DNA of 64,000 nucleotides from Saccharospirillum alexandrii (GTDB lineage Bacteria; Pseudomonadota; Gammaproteobacteria; Pseudomonadales; Natronospirillaceae). Shown here piece after piece: positions 31,400-42,470 of the stretch; position 1 is the first letter of the stretch; the number at the start of each line of letters is the position of its first letter. The translations under genes were made by a program, and so were the position numbers. The stretch is from assembly GCF_004000275.1 (NCBI RefSeq), contig NZ_RCIP01000001.1:736749-800748 (forward strand). Direction: 5' to 3'. The notes below the pieces were generated by a model that worked only from the letters and a program-made list of their open reading frames with translations, searched no databases and had not been told where the DNA came from.

Positions 31400-32677
31400 A
31401 TGACTGACAAGACTGCCAAGTTGGTCATCGAAGGACGCGACCCGATTGAATTGCCGATTTACTCCGGCACTCTGGGTCAAGATGTTGTAGACGTGCGGTC
31501 ACTGACCGCTCACGGCCTGTTTACCTATGACCCGGGCTTTGTCTCAACCGCATCCTGCGAATCTGAAATCACCTACATAGACGGTGATAAAGGTGTCTTA
31601 CTGCACCGGGGCTACCCTATCGATCAGTTGGCTGAAAATGCCGACTATCTGGATGTCTGCTATCTGCTGTTGTACGGCGAGCTGCCGGATAACACCCAGA
31701 AAGGCGAGTTCAAGAACATCATCATGCACCACACCATGGTGCATGAACAGATGCATGAATTCTTCCAGGGGTTCCGCCGTGATTCCCACCCCATGGCGAT
31801 CATGGTTGGCGTTGTGGGTGCCTTGTCCGCCTTCTATCACGATTCGCTCGACATCAGTAACGATCACCATCGTGAAGTCGCCGCACACCGCCTGATCTCC
31901 AAAATGCCGACGCTGGCGGCCATGACCTACAAGTATTCCATGGGTCAGCCGTTCATGTATCCGCGGAACGATCTGTCCTACGGGGGCAACTTTCTGCACA
32001 TGATGTTCAGCACACCGGCCGAGGAATACACCGTAAACCCGGTGCTGGCGCGGGCCATGGACAAGATCTTCACGCTCCATGCCGATCACGAGCAGAACGC
32101 CTCAACGTCAACGGTGCGTCTGGCCGGCTCATCCGGTGCCAACCCGTTCGCCTGCATTGCCGCTGGCATAGCCGCACTCTGGGGCCCGGCACACGGCGGC
32201 GCCAACGAAGCGGTGCTGAACATGCTCGAAGAGATTGGCGATGAGGCCAACATCGAAGAGTACATCAAGCGTGCCAAAGACAAGGACGATCCGTTCCGTC
32301 TGATGGGCTTTGGCCATCGGGTCTATAAGAACTACGACCCCCGCGCCAAGGTGATGAAAGCTACGTGCGACGAAGTGCTGGGTGAGTTGGGCATCAACAA
32401 CGATCCGCTGCTGAAGATCGCCATGCGTCTGGAAAAAATCGCCCTGGAAGACCCTTACTTCGTTGAGAAGAAGCTCTACCCCAACGTCGATTTCTATTCA
32501 GGCATCATCTTCAAGGCGCTCGGTATCCCGAACGACATGTTTACCGTTCTGTTTGCCGTAGGCCGTACCCCGGGCTGGATCGCCCACTGGAAAGAGATGA
32601 TCAGCGGCAGCTACCGCATAGGACGGCCCCGCCAGCTCTACAAGGGCCACACCCAGCGGGACTTCCCCAAAAGCTGA
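31400..32677 (+). CDS. gltA: Citrate synthase, type II
   Basis: A 425-residue enzyme of the hexameric, NADH-regulated type II family (E. coli: 427). It condenses oxaloacetate and acetyl-CoA. The N-terminal beta-rich domain ('[21 protein letters not shown]') is the one that binds NADH in E. coli. The active-site residues are His in '[12 protein letters not shown]', His in '[15 protein letters not shown]' and Asp in 'PNVDFYSGI', with the Arg pocket in 'GRPRQLYKG'. GAGGAGG lies before the ATG at 31400. It is divergent from sdhCDAB, the standard arrangement. Confidence 0.98.
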   Translation: MTDKTAKLVIEGRDPIELPIYSGTLGQDVVDVRSLTAHGLFTYDPGFVSTASCESEITYIDGDKGVLLHRGYPIDQLAENADYLDVCYLLLYGELPDNTQKGEFKNIIMHHTMVHEQMHEFFQGFRRDSHPMAIMVGVVGALSAFYHDSLDISNDHHREVAAHRLISKMPTLAAMTYKYSMGQPFMYPRNDLSYGGNFLHMMFSTPAEEYTVNPVLARAMDKIFTLHADHEQNASTSTVRLAGSSGANPFACIAAGIAALWGPAHGGANEAVLNMLEEIGDEANIEEYIKRAKDKDDPFRLMGFGHRVYKNYDPRAKVMKATCDEVLGELGINNDPLLKIAMRLEKIALEDPYFVEKKLYPNVDFYSGIIFKALGIPNDMFTVLFAVGRTPGWIAHWKEMISGSYRIGRPRQLYKGHTQRDFPKS

Positions 32678-32702
32678 GTGTTCCTTCACTGGAACGCAGC
32701 GA

Positions 32703-32733
32703 TAAAAAAACCGGCAATTGCCGGTTTTTTTAT
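32703..32733. terminator. Bidirectional terminator between gltA and topA
   Basis: Perfect palindrome AACCGGCAATTGCCGGTT flanked by an A-run and a T-run, between the two convergent stop codons. Confidence 0.87.
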
Positions 32734-32751
32734 GGAAAGGAGATCACTACC

Positions 32752-35400
32752 TTAAGCCTTGGCCGATTTCCCGGCTTTCTCCTCAACCACCCAACGCTTA
32801 CCCTGATAATAAGCCTTCCAGCCAGACGCCTTGCCATCCTCATTTTCTGTCATGACATACTGTTCTTTCGTCTTGCGACTGAAACGAATGACCGTGGGCC
32901 GACCTTCGTCGTCTTTCTTGGGTGCCTTAGTCAGGTACAGGTACTTTTCCGGCAATTCATCGGCATGTGCCACCAACTCCTTCACCAATGGTGGCCTGGT
33001 TTCCCGGTTTTTCGGGAACTGACTGGCCGCCAGAAACAAGCCGGCAGCGCCATCACGCAACACGTAGGTGTCTTCCACCTTCAGGCACTTCAATTCCGGC
33101 ATCGGAATCGGATCCATCTTTGGTGGTGCCGCTTCACCGTTGCGCAGCAACTTGCGGGTATTTTTGCACTCGTCATTGGTGCAACCGAAGTATTTGCCGA
33201 AACGGCCGCTTTTGAGCTGCATTTCGGCACCGCATTTATCGCACTCGAGCGTCGGGCCGTCGTAGCCTTTGATCTTGTACTGACCCTTCTCGACCTTGAA
33301 GCCGGTGCAATCCGGGTTGTTACCGCAGATGTGCAGTTTGCGGCCTTCATCGATCAGGTAGCTGTCCATGGCCGTGCCGCACTTGTCGCAGCGTTCTTTG
33401 TGGCGCAACGCCTGGGCTTCGGCCTCATCGTCGTCTTCCAGATCGAGCACTTCCTCGCCGGGAATCAGGTTCAGGGTGCCCTTGCAACGCTCCTTGGGTG
33501 GCAGGCTGTAGCCGGAACAGCCGAGAAACACGCCGGTGGTACCGGTACGAATCATCATCGGGCGCCCGCATTTCGGACACTCGATGTCCGTTGGCGTCGG
33601 CTCGTTAGCGCGCATGCCGTCTTCGTCGGACTCTGCCTGGTCCAACTGGCGGGTAAAGTCGTCGTAGAAGCTGTCGAGTACCTGCTTCCAGGTGCGTTCA
33701 CCGGTGGCAATGTCATCCAGATACTCTTCCAGACGCGCGGTGAACTGATACTGCATCAGATCCTTGAACGATTCGGTCAGCCGATCGGTCACGATATCGC
33801 CAATTTTTTCAGCGAAAAATCGGCGACTGACCAGCCTTACGTAGCCGCGATCCTGAATCGTCGAAATAATGGAGGCGTAGGTCGATGGCCGGCCAATCCC
33901 CTGCTTTTCCAGCTCTTTGACCAACGAGGCTTCCGTAAAGCGCGCCGGCGGCTTGGTGAAGTGCTGGCGTGGCTCCAGAGCCACCAGCGCCAGCTCGTCA
34001 TTCACTTTCAGGTCTGGCAGTTCAATGGCGTCATCGCCCTTGGCGACCTGGGTCATGACACGGGTGTAGCCGTCGAATACCAGTACCCGACCCTTAGCCT
34101 TGAACTCATAATCGCCGGTAGCGACCGTCAGTACGGTGCTCTTGTACTTGGCCGGTACCATCTGACAGGCCACGAAGCGCTGCCAGATCAGTTCATAGAG
34201 CCGCTGAGCGTCGCGTTCCATGTCGGAGAGGTCGGCGCTCTTGCGGGCCACATAGGACGGCCGAATCGCTTCGTGCGCCTCCTGGGCCCCTTCCCGGCTG
34301 CCGTAGGTGACCGGCTTCTCAGGCAGATACTGATCACCGTACTGGTCGGCGATGTAATCACGCGCCGAGGCAACGGCTTCCTGGCTCAGGTTGGTCGAGT
34401 CGGTACGCATATAGGTGATGTGACCGGCCTCATAGAGCCGCTGGGCCATGGTCATGGTTTTCTTGACGGTGTAGCCGAGTCGTGTGCTGGCCGCCTGCTG
34501 CAGCGTCGAGGTAATAAAAGGAGGCGCCGCCTTGGATGACGTGGGCTTGTCTTCACGGTCAGTGATGCGCAATGCCGCATCGCGCAGCCGCTCGACATGT
34601 TCATCACTCTGGCTTTTATTGACCGGCCGGTATTTGTCGCCCAGATAACGGGCAACTTCAAAGCGGACTTCAGCGTCGTTTTTGGCGCGCGTCTGAACGT
34701 GCAAGTCCCAGAATTCTTCCGGGTTGAACGCACGAATCTCGCGCTCGCGCTCGACAATCAGCCGAACCGCTACCGACTGAACCCGGCCCGCACTCAGGCC
34801 CCGGGCTACCTTGGCCCACAGCAGTGGCGACACCATAAAGCCCACCACCCGATCCAGGAATCGACGTGCCTGTTGTGCATTGACCCGATTAAGGTCGAGC
34901 TCTCCCGGGCGGTCGAAGGCTTCGTTGATGGCTTTCTTGGTGATTTCGTTAAACACCACCCGACGGTACTTTTCAGGGGCGAGACCGATGCTTTCCTGCA
35001 AATGCCAGGCAATCGCCTCCCCCTCGCGGTCCAAATCCGTCGCGAGGTAGACGGTATCGGCTGTCTTGGCCAGGCGTCGCAATTCGTCGACCACTTTCTC
35101 CTTGCCGGGCAGCACCTGATACTGGGCTGTCCAACCGTTATCGGGGTCGATGCCCATGCGCGCGATTAATTGCTCCTTGGCCTTCTTCTTTTTATGGATC
35201 GCTTTCTTTTCGGGCGATAATTTGCGTGTTTCGGCTGCCTGACGCGCACGCGCCTTGGCATCTACCGGTTTGGCCTGGCCACTGGTGGGCAGATCACGGA
35301 TGTGACCTACCGAGGACTTGACGATGAAGTCATTTCCCAGATATTTGTTGATCGTTTTGGCTTTTGCTGGTGATTCGACAATGACCAGAGATTTACCCAT
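32752..35400 (-). CDS. topA: DNA topoisomerase I
   Basis: An 882-residue type IA topoisomerase (E. coli: 865) that relaxes negative supercoils. The Toprim domain begins '[20 protein letters not shown]' and has '[15 protein letters not shown]'. The catalytic Tyr is in '[10 protein letters not shown]' (about residue 330). Three C-terminal zinc-finger units start '[11 protein letters not shown]', '[11 protein letters not shown]' and '[16 protein letters not shown]', followed by a basic tail ending '[10 protein letters not shown]'. It faces gltA tail-to-tail. An AGGCGGA is the only ribosome-binding candidate and is rather far from the ATG. Confidence 0.97.
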   Translation of the reverse strand: MGKSLVIVESPAKAKTINKYLGNDFIVKSSVGHIRDLPTSGQAKPVDAKARARQAAETRKLSPEKKAIHKKKKAKEQLIARMGIDPDNGWTAQYQVLPGKEKVVDELRRLAKTADTVYLATDLDREGEAIAWHLQESIGLAPEKYRRVVFNEITKKAINEAFDRPGELDLNRVNAQQARRFLDRVVGFMVSPLLWAKVARGLSAGRVQSVAVRLIVEREREIRAFNPEEFWDLHVQTRAKNDAEVRFEVARYLGDKYRPVNKSQSDEHVERLRDAALRITDREDKPTSSKAAPPFITSTLQQAASTRLGYTVKKTMTMAQRLYEAGHITYMRTDSTNLSQEAVASARDYIADQYGDQYLPEKPVTYGSREGAQEAHEAIRPSYVARKSADLSDMERDAQRLYELIWQRFVACQMVPAKYKSTVLTVATGDYEFKAKGRVLVFDGYTRVMTQVAKGDDAIELPDLKVNDELALVALEPRQHFTKPPARFTEASLVKELEKQGIGRPSTYASIISTIQDRGYVRLVSRRFFAEKIGDIVTDRLTESFKDLMQYQFTARLEEYLDDIATGERTWKQVLDSFYDDFTRQLDQAESDEDGMRANEPTPTDIECPKCGRPMMIRTGTTGVFLGCSGYSLPPKERCKGTLNLIPGEEVLDLEDDDEAEAQALRHKERCDKCGTAMDSYLIDEGRKLHICGNNPDCTGFKVEKGQYKIKGYDGPTLECDKCGAEMQLKSGRFGKYFGCTNDECKNTRKLLRNGEAAPPKMDPIPMPELKCLKVEDTYVLRDGAAGLFLAASQFPKNRETRPPLVKELVAHADELPEKYLYLTKAPKKDDEGRPTVIRFSRKTKEQYVMTENEDGKASGWKAYYQGKRWVVEEKAGKSAKA

Positions 35401-35668
35401 GCGCTATAATTCCGCCTGTTGCTTCCTTTTATATACTTAGCTTACGAACCCCGGGGAACGCAAGCGGCGCAGACGTATAAACTGTTTGACCCCTTGAGGT
35501 CAAGTCGCCGCTGCGCAGCGAGGAACCGGTACGTGCAGGGCTTGCAATGCAATCCCCGGCGACCATTCAGCGCCGTACTATGCACGAACCCGGGCACAGC
35601 GTACAGGCTGGATAGTCTCATTAACCGTGGTTGTTCGATCACGGAGTCCCATTCAGGAGCGTACCAGA

Positions 35669-36403
35669 GTGTCGTTATTTGCCATTTTATTCATGATTTC
35701 GATGGTTGGTCTGATCATCGGCGGCCTTTACATGAGCCGGGTTGCAACCCAGAAAGAACAGGAAGCTCAGGCGATTAAAGCCCGCCTTCGCCAGCTTCGG
35801 TCCCAGCAAACGCAGTATGAGGAATTGTTCTCCACCCTGATGGTCTACGACCGGGATCCCGACCTGCTGCACCTGATCCAGCAAAACCTGTTGGAAGAGG
35901 CCGAAAGCCTGCTGGCCATCGACCCCTCGAATCAGGACTCCCAGCGGGATGTGACCTATTACCAATCGCTGGCTGATGACATCAGTAGCCTGGGCGAGAA
36001 GGCCCACCAGCCTGAAATACCGTCCAGTGACCGGCAAATCAATTTAATGAAACGACACTTTGGCCGGGCCATGAAGTGGGTTAGAGCCCTCAATGGACGG
36101 GGGCTGATCTCCGAGGTGGAATGCCATGAACATCTGGCCCGCCTCACCCGAAACAGCCTGATGCTCGAGGTGGAGGCCTATAAACGCCAGGGTCTGGAAG
36201 CCCGTGACCAGCACGACCTTTCTGCGGCCTCGTCGTTCTATAAACATGCGAAAGACCTGCTGATCCACAGCGACATTCACTTGAACGACAAACCGCAGCA
36301 GATTAAGAAAATTTCCCAGTTAATTTCCGGACTCTACGATTCAGCTATCGGCGAAGACACTTCAGCCGCCAGCGACAGCCAGTCGGCCTCATCCAGAGAC
36401 TGA
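35669..36403 (+). CDS. Hypothetical membrane-anchored protein, coiled-coil/helical
   Basis: A 244-residue protein not assigned to a known family. It has one N-terminal hydrophobic segment ('LFAILFMISMVGLIIGGLYM', about 3-23) and then a long helical region rich in Gln, Glu, Arg and Leu ('QEAQAIKARLRQLRSQQTQYEEL'). The rest resembles helical-repeat (TPR-like) sequence ('AYKRQGLEARDQHDLSAASSFYKHAKDLLIHS'). The C terminus is Ser/Asp-rich. The GTG at 35669 has AGGAG 9 bases upstream and was preferred to a start farther upstream at 35627. Its last 70 bases overlap the end of the DUF1653 gene on the opposite strand. Probably an inner-membrane protein with a periplasmic or cytoplasmic scaffold domain; function unknown. 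Confidence 0.75.
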   Translation: MSLFAILFMISMVGLIIGGLYMSRVATQKEQEAQAIKARLRQLRSQQTQYEELFSTLMVYDRDPDLLHLIQQNLLEEAESLLAIDPSNQDSQRDVTYYQSLADDISSLGEKAHQPEIPSSDRQINLMKRHFGRAMKWVRALNGRGLISEVECHEHLARLTRNSLMLEVEAYKRQGLEARDQHDLSAASSFYKHAKDLLIHSDIHLNDKPQQIKKISQLISGLYDSAIGEDTSAASDSQSASSRD

Positions 36404-36609
36404 ACCCGCTCAAAACGGGGAATGTCTTCGCCGTCAATCCGCACCAGCTCGGTAAACATATCCAGTGGCCGCACCCAGAGGCTGTAGTCACCATACAGGC
36501 ACTGGTATACGACAAGCTGCTCATTGGTTTCGCTGTGCCGGCTTACGCCAATAACGCGGTAGCGGTTCCCCTTGTAGTGCCGGTAAATGCCTGCGGTTAA
36601 GGATTTCAT
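36334..36609 (-). CDS. DUF1653 domain protein
   Basis: A 91-residue protein whose residues 5-70 ('GIYRHYKGNRYRVIGVSRHSETNEQLVVYQ' type sequence, then 'LWVRPLDMFTE') form a DUF1653 domain, a small beta fold of unknown role. Similar genes lie between topA and fadA in Pseudomonas. AGGAG lies 6-7 bases before the ATG. Its final 23 codons overlap the end of the 244-residue gene on the other strand. Confidence 0.88.
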   Translation of the reverse strand: MKSLTAGIYRHYKGNRYRVIGVSRHSETNEQLVVYQCLYGDYSLWVRPLDMFTELVRIDGEDIPRFERVQSLDEADWLSLAAEVSSPIAES

Positions 36610-36852
36610 GAGGCGCTCCTATAAGTAAGGTTAGGCAAATCAAGCAACGACCTCGCACGGTAACGCTCACGCCTTGCGAATCGGCCACTTCCTTTCTATA
36701 TTGCCAATGCAATGCACCCTGGCACTGCTTCCAGGTCAGGGCCGGATTTTCGCTAATCACCACCTGCCACTGCGACGTCACACGCTGTGAATACAGACCG
36801 GCCAGGGCAGATCGACCGGTTTACGCCATACCCATCACCTCTGCGGAGTCTT

Positions 36853-37521
36853 ATGACTAACAGACCCTGGCAAGACAATCGGCTTCACTGGCTGGTCATC
36901 CCCACTGTTACCGCCTTGGTGGGTCTGGCGTGTTTTGCCTTACTGTTCGCCGTCGCCGCCAATGTACTCAGAGGCAATGCGCCGGATGACGATGTGCTGC
37001 CCAGCTTTGATTTGACACTGTCAAACCAAAAAGATCACATCAGGCTGGATGGTTACATTGATTTTGGTGTCACTCAAGCACTCAGTACCCTGCTCGAGCA
37101 GGAAGACAGCGTCGTGCATTTGCGCTTGCAAAGCCGCGGTGGCTTGGTCGCCGAGGCCCGTGGACTGGTCCGGCTGGTTAACGAATTCGGCCTGAGCACC
37201 TCGGCCTACGGCGATTGCGCCTCAGCCTGCACCCTGGTCTTTATTGCCGGCCAAACACGCTATCTTGAACCGGATGCCCGCCTTGGCTTCCATCGCTATG
37301 CTCAAAAATCTCCGGTCATGGAGTTTCTGATGAAGCAGAACCCGGAAGAAGAGCAGCAAAGAGACTTGAACCTGTTTCGCCGGGCGAATGTAGACGAAGC
37401 CTTTCTGACGCGAATCATGGAAACGCCTCATCAGAGCATGTGGTATCCGTCCGTCAGTGAACTGATCCGGTCTGGCGTTGTCGATGTGCTGGGTGTGCCC
37501 GGTGACCATCCAGGCTCCTGA
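36853..37521 (+). CDS. Membrane-anchored ClpP/crotonase-fold protein (COG3904-like)
   Basis: A 222-residue protein with an N-terminal membrane anchor ('LVIPTVTALVGLACFALLFAVAAN') and a periplasmic-type domain resembling ClpP-like proteins. 'VVHLRLQSRGGLVAEARGLVRLV', the Ser of 'GDCASACTLVFIAGQTRYLEPDARLGFHRY' and the 'GVVDVLG' end match what I know of COG3904. A catalytic Ser at the position typical for ClpP is therefore plausible, but activity is not shown for the family. The ATG at 36853 with GGAG just upstream was chosen over a GTG at 36787. Confidence 0.75.
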   Translation: MTNRPWQDNRLHWLVIPTVTALVGLACFALLFAVAANVLRGNAPDDDVLPSFDLTLSNQKDHIRLDGYIDFGVTQALSTLLEQEDSVVHLRLQSRGGLVAEARGLVRLVNEFGLSTSAYGDCASACTLVFIAGQTRYLEPDARLGFHRYAQKSPVMEFLMKQNPEEEQQRDLNLFRRANVDEAFLTRIMETPHQSMWYPSVSELIRSGVVDVLGVPGDHPGS

Positions 37522-37541
37522 CTTCACCAGCAGTCACCCAT

Positions 37542-37580
37542 AAAAAAGCCGGCCCGGTGATCACCAGGCCGGCTTTTTAA
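37542..37580. terminator. Bidirectional terminator before fadA
   Basis: Stem AAAAAGCCGGCC/GGCCGGCTTTTT with a self-complementary centre GGTGATCACC. It is placed between convergent genes and has A- and T-runs on both sides. Confidence 0.87.
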
Positions 37581-37638
37581 CAAACAACTTTCGTTGTTCG
37601 AACTGGCGTTAACCAGCTTGAATCAGCGTGCAGCGGTA

Positions 37639-38832
<1,194 letters not shown>

Positions 38833-40977
38833 TTAACCGTAAAAGGTCTGGCCGTTTTTAGCCATATCGCGCAGTTTGTCGGTTGGCTCGTAGAGCTTGC
38901 CCAGATCCTTATAGCGATCACATAGCTCAACAAAGGCTGCGACGCCGATGTCATCAATGTACTGCAAGGCACCGCCGCGGAACGGCGGGAAACCGATGCC
39001 ATATACCAAACCCATGTCGGCTTCGGCAGCGGTATTGACGATGCCATCTTCCAGGCAACGCACCGTCTCCAGGCACATCGGAATCATCAGGCGGTTAATG
39101 ATGTCCTCTTCTGACAATTCGCTTTCGGACGTGCGCACACTGGCGACCAGTTCGTGGGCTTTTTCATCGGAGACTTTCTTCGGCTTGCCTTTCTTGTCGG
39201 TTTCATAACGGTAGAAACCAACGCCGTTTTTCTGACCAAAGCGCTCTTCGGCGTACATGACATCCATGGCCGATTTGAAATCCTGCTTCATGCGCTCGGG
39301 GAAGCCGTCGGCCATAACGGCCTGGGCATGAACGCCGGTATCGATACCGACCACGTCCATCAAATACGCCGGGCCCATCGGCCAGCCAAATTTTTCCATG
39401 ACTTTGTCGACGTTTTCAAAGTTAGCGCCGTCACGCAGCATCATGGCGAAGCCGCCGAAGTACGGAAACAGTATGCGGTTTACCAGAAAGCCCGGGCAGT
39501 CGTTAACAACAATGGGCGTCTTGCCCATTTTCTGTGCATAGGCGACCACAGTTGCGATGGTTTCATCGCTGGTTTTTTCACCGCGAATCACTTCAACCAG
39601 TGGCATACGATGCACCGGGTTAAAAAAGTGCATGCCACAGAACTGCTCCGGTTTTTTCAGAGCCGTGGCCAATTCGGTAATGGAAATAGTGGAGGTGTTC
39701 GAAGCCAGAATGGCGTCGTCGCGCAATTGGCCTTCGGCTTCGGCAAGCACAGCCTTCTTCACCTTGACGTTCTCGACGACCGCTTCGACAACGACGTCAA
39801 CATCACCAAAATCTCCGTACGACAGCGTCGGACGAATACGGTTCAGGGTGTCTGCCATGCCACGCACGTCCAGCTTCTTGCGCTCGACCTGCTTGCTGAG
39901 CAGTTTCGCGGCTTCATCGAGGCCCAGTTGCAAGCCCGACTCGGCAATGTCTTTCATCATGATCGGGGTGCCTTTGCTGGCACTTTGGTAGGCGATGCCA
40001 CCGCCCATGATGCCCGCACCCAACACGCCCGCTTTGCTGACGTCTTTCGACTGTTTGATGTGATCTTTGGCGATCTTCTTGATCTTCTGATCGTTCAAAA
40101 ACAAACCAATCAGATTCTTGGCGACCGGTGTTTTGGCCATTTTGGCAAAGCCTTTCGCTTCAATGGCGATGGCCTTGTCGCGGTCAAAATTGGCGTGCTT
40201 CTGAATGGTTTTGACCGCTTCAACTGGCGCTGGGTAATGACGACCGGCCTTGCCTGCAATAAAGCCCTTGGCGGTTTCAAACACCATCATGCTTTCGATG
40301 TTGTTCAGTTGCAGCTTGCCTTGTTTGGCCTGGCGGCGATTTTGGTAATCCACTTCACCGGACATCAGGCGTTCGAGCAATGCCAGGGCCGTATCGTGCA
40401 GGGCTTCGGGCTCGCTGACGACATCCACAGCGCCATCCGACAAGGCGGCATCGGGACGTTTCTCGCTGCCCGAGGCAATCCACTCGATGGCGTTATCGGC
40501 ACCAATGACACGCGACAACCGAACTGTACCGCCAAAGCCCGGGTAGATACCGAGTTTGACTTCGGGAAGGCCCACTTTAGCCTTGGTTGACATGACCCGG
40601 TAGTCGGCCGCCAGACACATTTCGAAACCACCGCCCAGCGCCATACCGTTGATGGCCACCACGGTGGGCATCGCCAGGTCTTCAAAGGCGCTGAAAATGT
40701 CGTTGGCGGCCAGAATGTCGCTGATGATGCCTTCTTCGTCTTTATCGAACCATTCCAGAAATTCAGTAATGTCCGCACCGACGATAAAGCTGTCTTTTGC
40801 ACTGCTGACCAACACCCCTTTGGCATCGCTGGCGGCGATGGCTTGGGTCGCCTCAGCCAGTTCTTTCAGCGTAGCCTGGTCGAACTTGTTGACCGACTCA
40901 GCCTGCAGATCGAAGATGAGTTCGGCGGCGCCGTTCTGCAATGCCTCGACGGTTATGCCTTTACCCTGATAAATCAT
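38833..40977 (-). CDS. fadB: Fatty acid oxidation complex alpha subunit (enoyl-CoA hydratase / 3-hydroxyacyl-CoA dehydrogenase)
   Basis: A 714-residue multifunctional protein (E. coli: 729). The N-terminal crotonase domain has the oxyanion and Glu segments '[19 protein letters not shown]' and '[19 protein letters not shown]'. The NAD-binding dehydrogenase domain has '[14 protein letters not shown]' and the catalytic His in '[18 protein letters not shown]'. Two C-terminal dehydrogenase repeats follow. The ATG at 40977 is supported by GGAGAG and by the family start MIYQGKGI; codons upstream are in frame but not conserved. Two PsrA-like operators lie about 90-120 bases upstream. Confidence 0.97.
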   Translation of the reverse strand: MIYQGKGITVEALQNGAAELIFDLQAESVNKFDQATLKELAEATQAIAASDAKGVLVSSAKDSFIVGADITEFLEWFDKDEEGIISDILAANDIFSAFEDLAMPTVVAINGMALGGGFEMCLAADYRVMSTKAKVGLPEVKLGIYPGFGGTVRLSRVIGADNAIEWIASGSEKRPDAALSDGAVDVVSEPEALHDTALALLERLMSGEVDYQNRRQAKQGKLQLNNIESMMVFETAKGFIAGKAGRHYPAPVEAVKTIQKHANFDRDKAIAIEAKGFAKMAKTPVAKNLIGLFLNDQKIKKIAKDHIKQSKDVSKAGVLGAGIMGGGIAYQSASKGTPIMMKDIAESGLQLGLDEAAKLLSKQVERKKLDVRGMADTLNRIRPTLSYGDFGDVDVVVEAVVENVKVKKAVLAEAEGQLRDDAILASNTSTISITELATALKKPEQFCGMHFFNPVHRMPLVEVIRGEKTSDETIATVVAYAQKMGKTPIVVNDCPGFLVNRILFPYFGGFAMMLRDGANFENVDKVMEKFGWPMGPAYLMDVVGIDTGVHAQAVMADGFPERMKQDFKSAMDVMYAEERFGQKNGVGFYRYETDKKGKPKKVSDEKAHELVASVRTSESELSEEDIINRLMIPMCLETVRCLEDGIVNTAAEADMGLVYGIGFPPFRGGALQYIDDIGVAAFVELCDRYKDLGKLYEPTDKLRDMAKNGQTFYG

Positions 40978-41068
40978 GGAAGCTCTCCGTTTATTGTCTC
41001 GAATAGGGCCAAACACCCACCCGTATCGCGGTCTACCCTGTTTGAATACCGGGTCTGATTGCCTGAAT

Positions 41069-41095
41069 CAAACACAAGTTTCAAACGACTGTTTG
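41069..41095 (-). promoter_or_regulatory. Tandem PsrA-like (fatty-acid responsive TetR) operators upstream of fadBA
   Basis: Two adjoining matches to the (G/C)AAAC-N4-GTTT(G/C) motif that PsrA binds in Pseudomonas: CAAAC-ACAA-GTTTC at 41069-41082 and CAAAC-GACT-GTTTG at 41082-41095, sharing one base. The second is a perfect 5-base dyad. They lie before fadB and suggest repression released by long-chain fatty acids. The motif is known; its use here is inferred. Confidence 0.6.
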
Positions 41096-41178
41096 ATTGT
41101 GGTTCATACGATAGACACTGGCGACAGGATGTCAACCGGCAACGCCGGCGACCCGGACAGAAAGGAAGATTATTGCGC

Positions 41179-41676
41179 TCAGGCAGAGAGTTGTGCGATC
41201 AGGCGCTCCAGCGTTTCCCGAATCGCGGGTAATGCCGAGGCATTGCCCCGCTCATCCCAGACCAGCCCCACGCCGTCCGGTTGAGCATCCAGTACCAAAT
41301 ACTGGTCGGGCAGACCGACCAGCACGTCGTGTAAATCCTGTGTAACGGCCTCACTGGGGCGATGCTCATCGGCCCATTTCCAGCCATCAGGCAAAAAGGC
41401 ACTGGAGACGCCGGTGGTACGTTGCACGGTAAAGCGCGGTGCCTTACCTTTCTCGAACCGGTGCAATAACCGGTATAGGGTGATTAACGACGACTTGTCA
41501 GCCAGTCGCCCTTCAATGCTGGTATCCGGAATGCGAATGCTGTCGAGCTTAAACCCGGCCGAAATAGCCGCGGTGCGCAGTGTATTGAGGTGACGATCCC
41601 TCGGTGATGGCTTCAGCCACATAAAGGCACCCGCCAATACCAGGATGGCGCCAATGATTGCTAGGTTGGCAAACAT
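41179..41676 (-). CDS. Conserved hypothetical protein with N-terminal membrane anchor
   Basis: A 165-residue protein with one membrane segment ('LAIIGAILVLAGAFMWLKP', about 4-22) followed by a soluble domain of about 140 residues, with conserved-looking Pro, Gly and Trp ('SSAFLPDGWKWADEHRPSEA', 'VGLVWDERGNASALPAI'). I do not recognise a family with known function. It starts 6 bases after the end of the 236-residue gene upstream, so the two are likely one operon. Confidence 0.72.
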   Translation of the reverse strand: MFANLAIIGAILVLAGAFMWLKPSPRDRHLNTLRTAAISAGFKLDSIRIPDTSIEGRLADKSSLITLYRLLHRFEKGKAPRFTVQRTTGVSSAFLPDGWKWADEHRPSEAVTQDLHDVLVGLPDQYLVLDAQPDGVGLVWDERGNASALPAIRETLERLIAQLSA

Positions 41677-41682
41677 GCCGAT

Positions 41683-42393
41683 TCACTCCCTCTGTTCAAA
41701 TGGTTGCAGACTGCCCGTGTCTGCCATAAACGCCGGTCGCAACTTGAGCAATTGGCTCTCCAGTGAATAGGACACGCTGGAGGATAGCGTAAAAAAGCTA
41801 AGCAGGGCTTTCAGGTTCGAATCGCCTTCACAGGCCGTATGAACTCTCTGCCACAAGGCCTGATTAACCATCTGCAGCTCCCGGTTCAGCGAGACAAGAC
41901 CCTCAAGATCCCAGTCGCCTTCCTGCCCATCATGGCTCTTGTAGTACTGCCGCAGTAAATAGGTACCTACGGCACGGAAGATGAATTCCTCCTGTGTGGC
42001 AAAGGGCAAATGGGTAAAGGCCATGGGCTTCAGGTTTTTCAGAATCGGGCATTGGCTGTTGGCCATGACCAGGCCCATCAGTGATCGCAGCCCTTCTTCC
42101 AGCCCCGTACTTTTTCGATACTGCCGCTCCTGGGTGGTCACGATAATGTCGGCTTTCTTGAACCCTGGCAGGCTGCGAAAATCTTCAACAATAGGCTGCA
42201 TATCAACCGCTGCCGGACAATATTCAACGTCCTTCTTGGACAACGGACAATTCGAGCACTGACAATAGTCCAGCCGGGTCCAGGCTGCGTTTTTACGGGC
42301 GCTGGTATCGGGCTCCCTGTCCCGCGATGCCTGTGTCTCGACGACCAGTTGGGTCCCGTCTTCGGGGAAATTAAACTCGTATCGAATACTCAT
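41683..42393 (-). CDS. Conserved hypothetical protein with cysteine cluster (CxCxxC...C)
   Basis: A 236-residue soluble protein. Near the N terminus it has a cysteine cluster 'YCQCSNCPLSKKDVEYCPAA' that could bind a metal ion or Fe-S centre. Much of the remainder looks helical ('GLRSLMGLVMANSQCPILKNL'). Such proteins occur in Pseudomonas-like genomes without assigned function. I chose the ATG at 42393 (AGGACG upstream, family-like start MSIRYEFNF) over a more distant start at 42444. It precedes the membrane-anchored 165-residue gene by 6 bases and follows uup. Confidence 0.75.
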   Translation of the reverse strand: MSIRYEFNFPEDGTQLVVETQASRDREPDTSARKNAAWTRLDYCQCSNCPLSKKDVEYCPAAVDMQPIVEDFRSLPGFKKADIIVTTQERQYRKSTGLEEGLRSLMGLVMANSQCPILKNLKPMAFTHLPFATQEEFIFRAVGTYLLRQYYKSHDGQEGDWDLEGLVSLNRELQMVNQALWQRVHTACEGDSNLKALLSFFTLSSSVSYSLESQLLKLRPAFMADTGSLQPFEQRE

Positions 42394-42470
42394 TGGCTGC
42401 GTCCTGTTTCCATCACGATGCAGATAAGGTGCTGTGACCGGCAATTGCCCTGCCGGCCATGCCTGTTTTT

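Noticed and set aside
36521-36781. 86-codon minus-strand frame upstream of the DUF1653 gene
   Set aside because: It overlaps the start of the DUF1653 gene in another frame and has no known motif. Its first part could be a tiny peptide, but there is no support for it.
42438-42456. Hairpin CCGGCA/TGCCGG between the 236-residue gene and uup
   Set aside because: On the minus strand, where both genes are transcribed, no T-run follows; the T-run is only on the other side.
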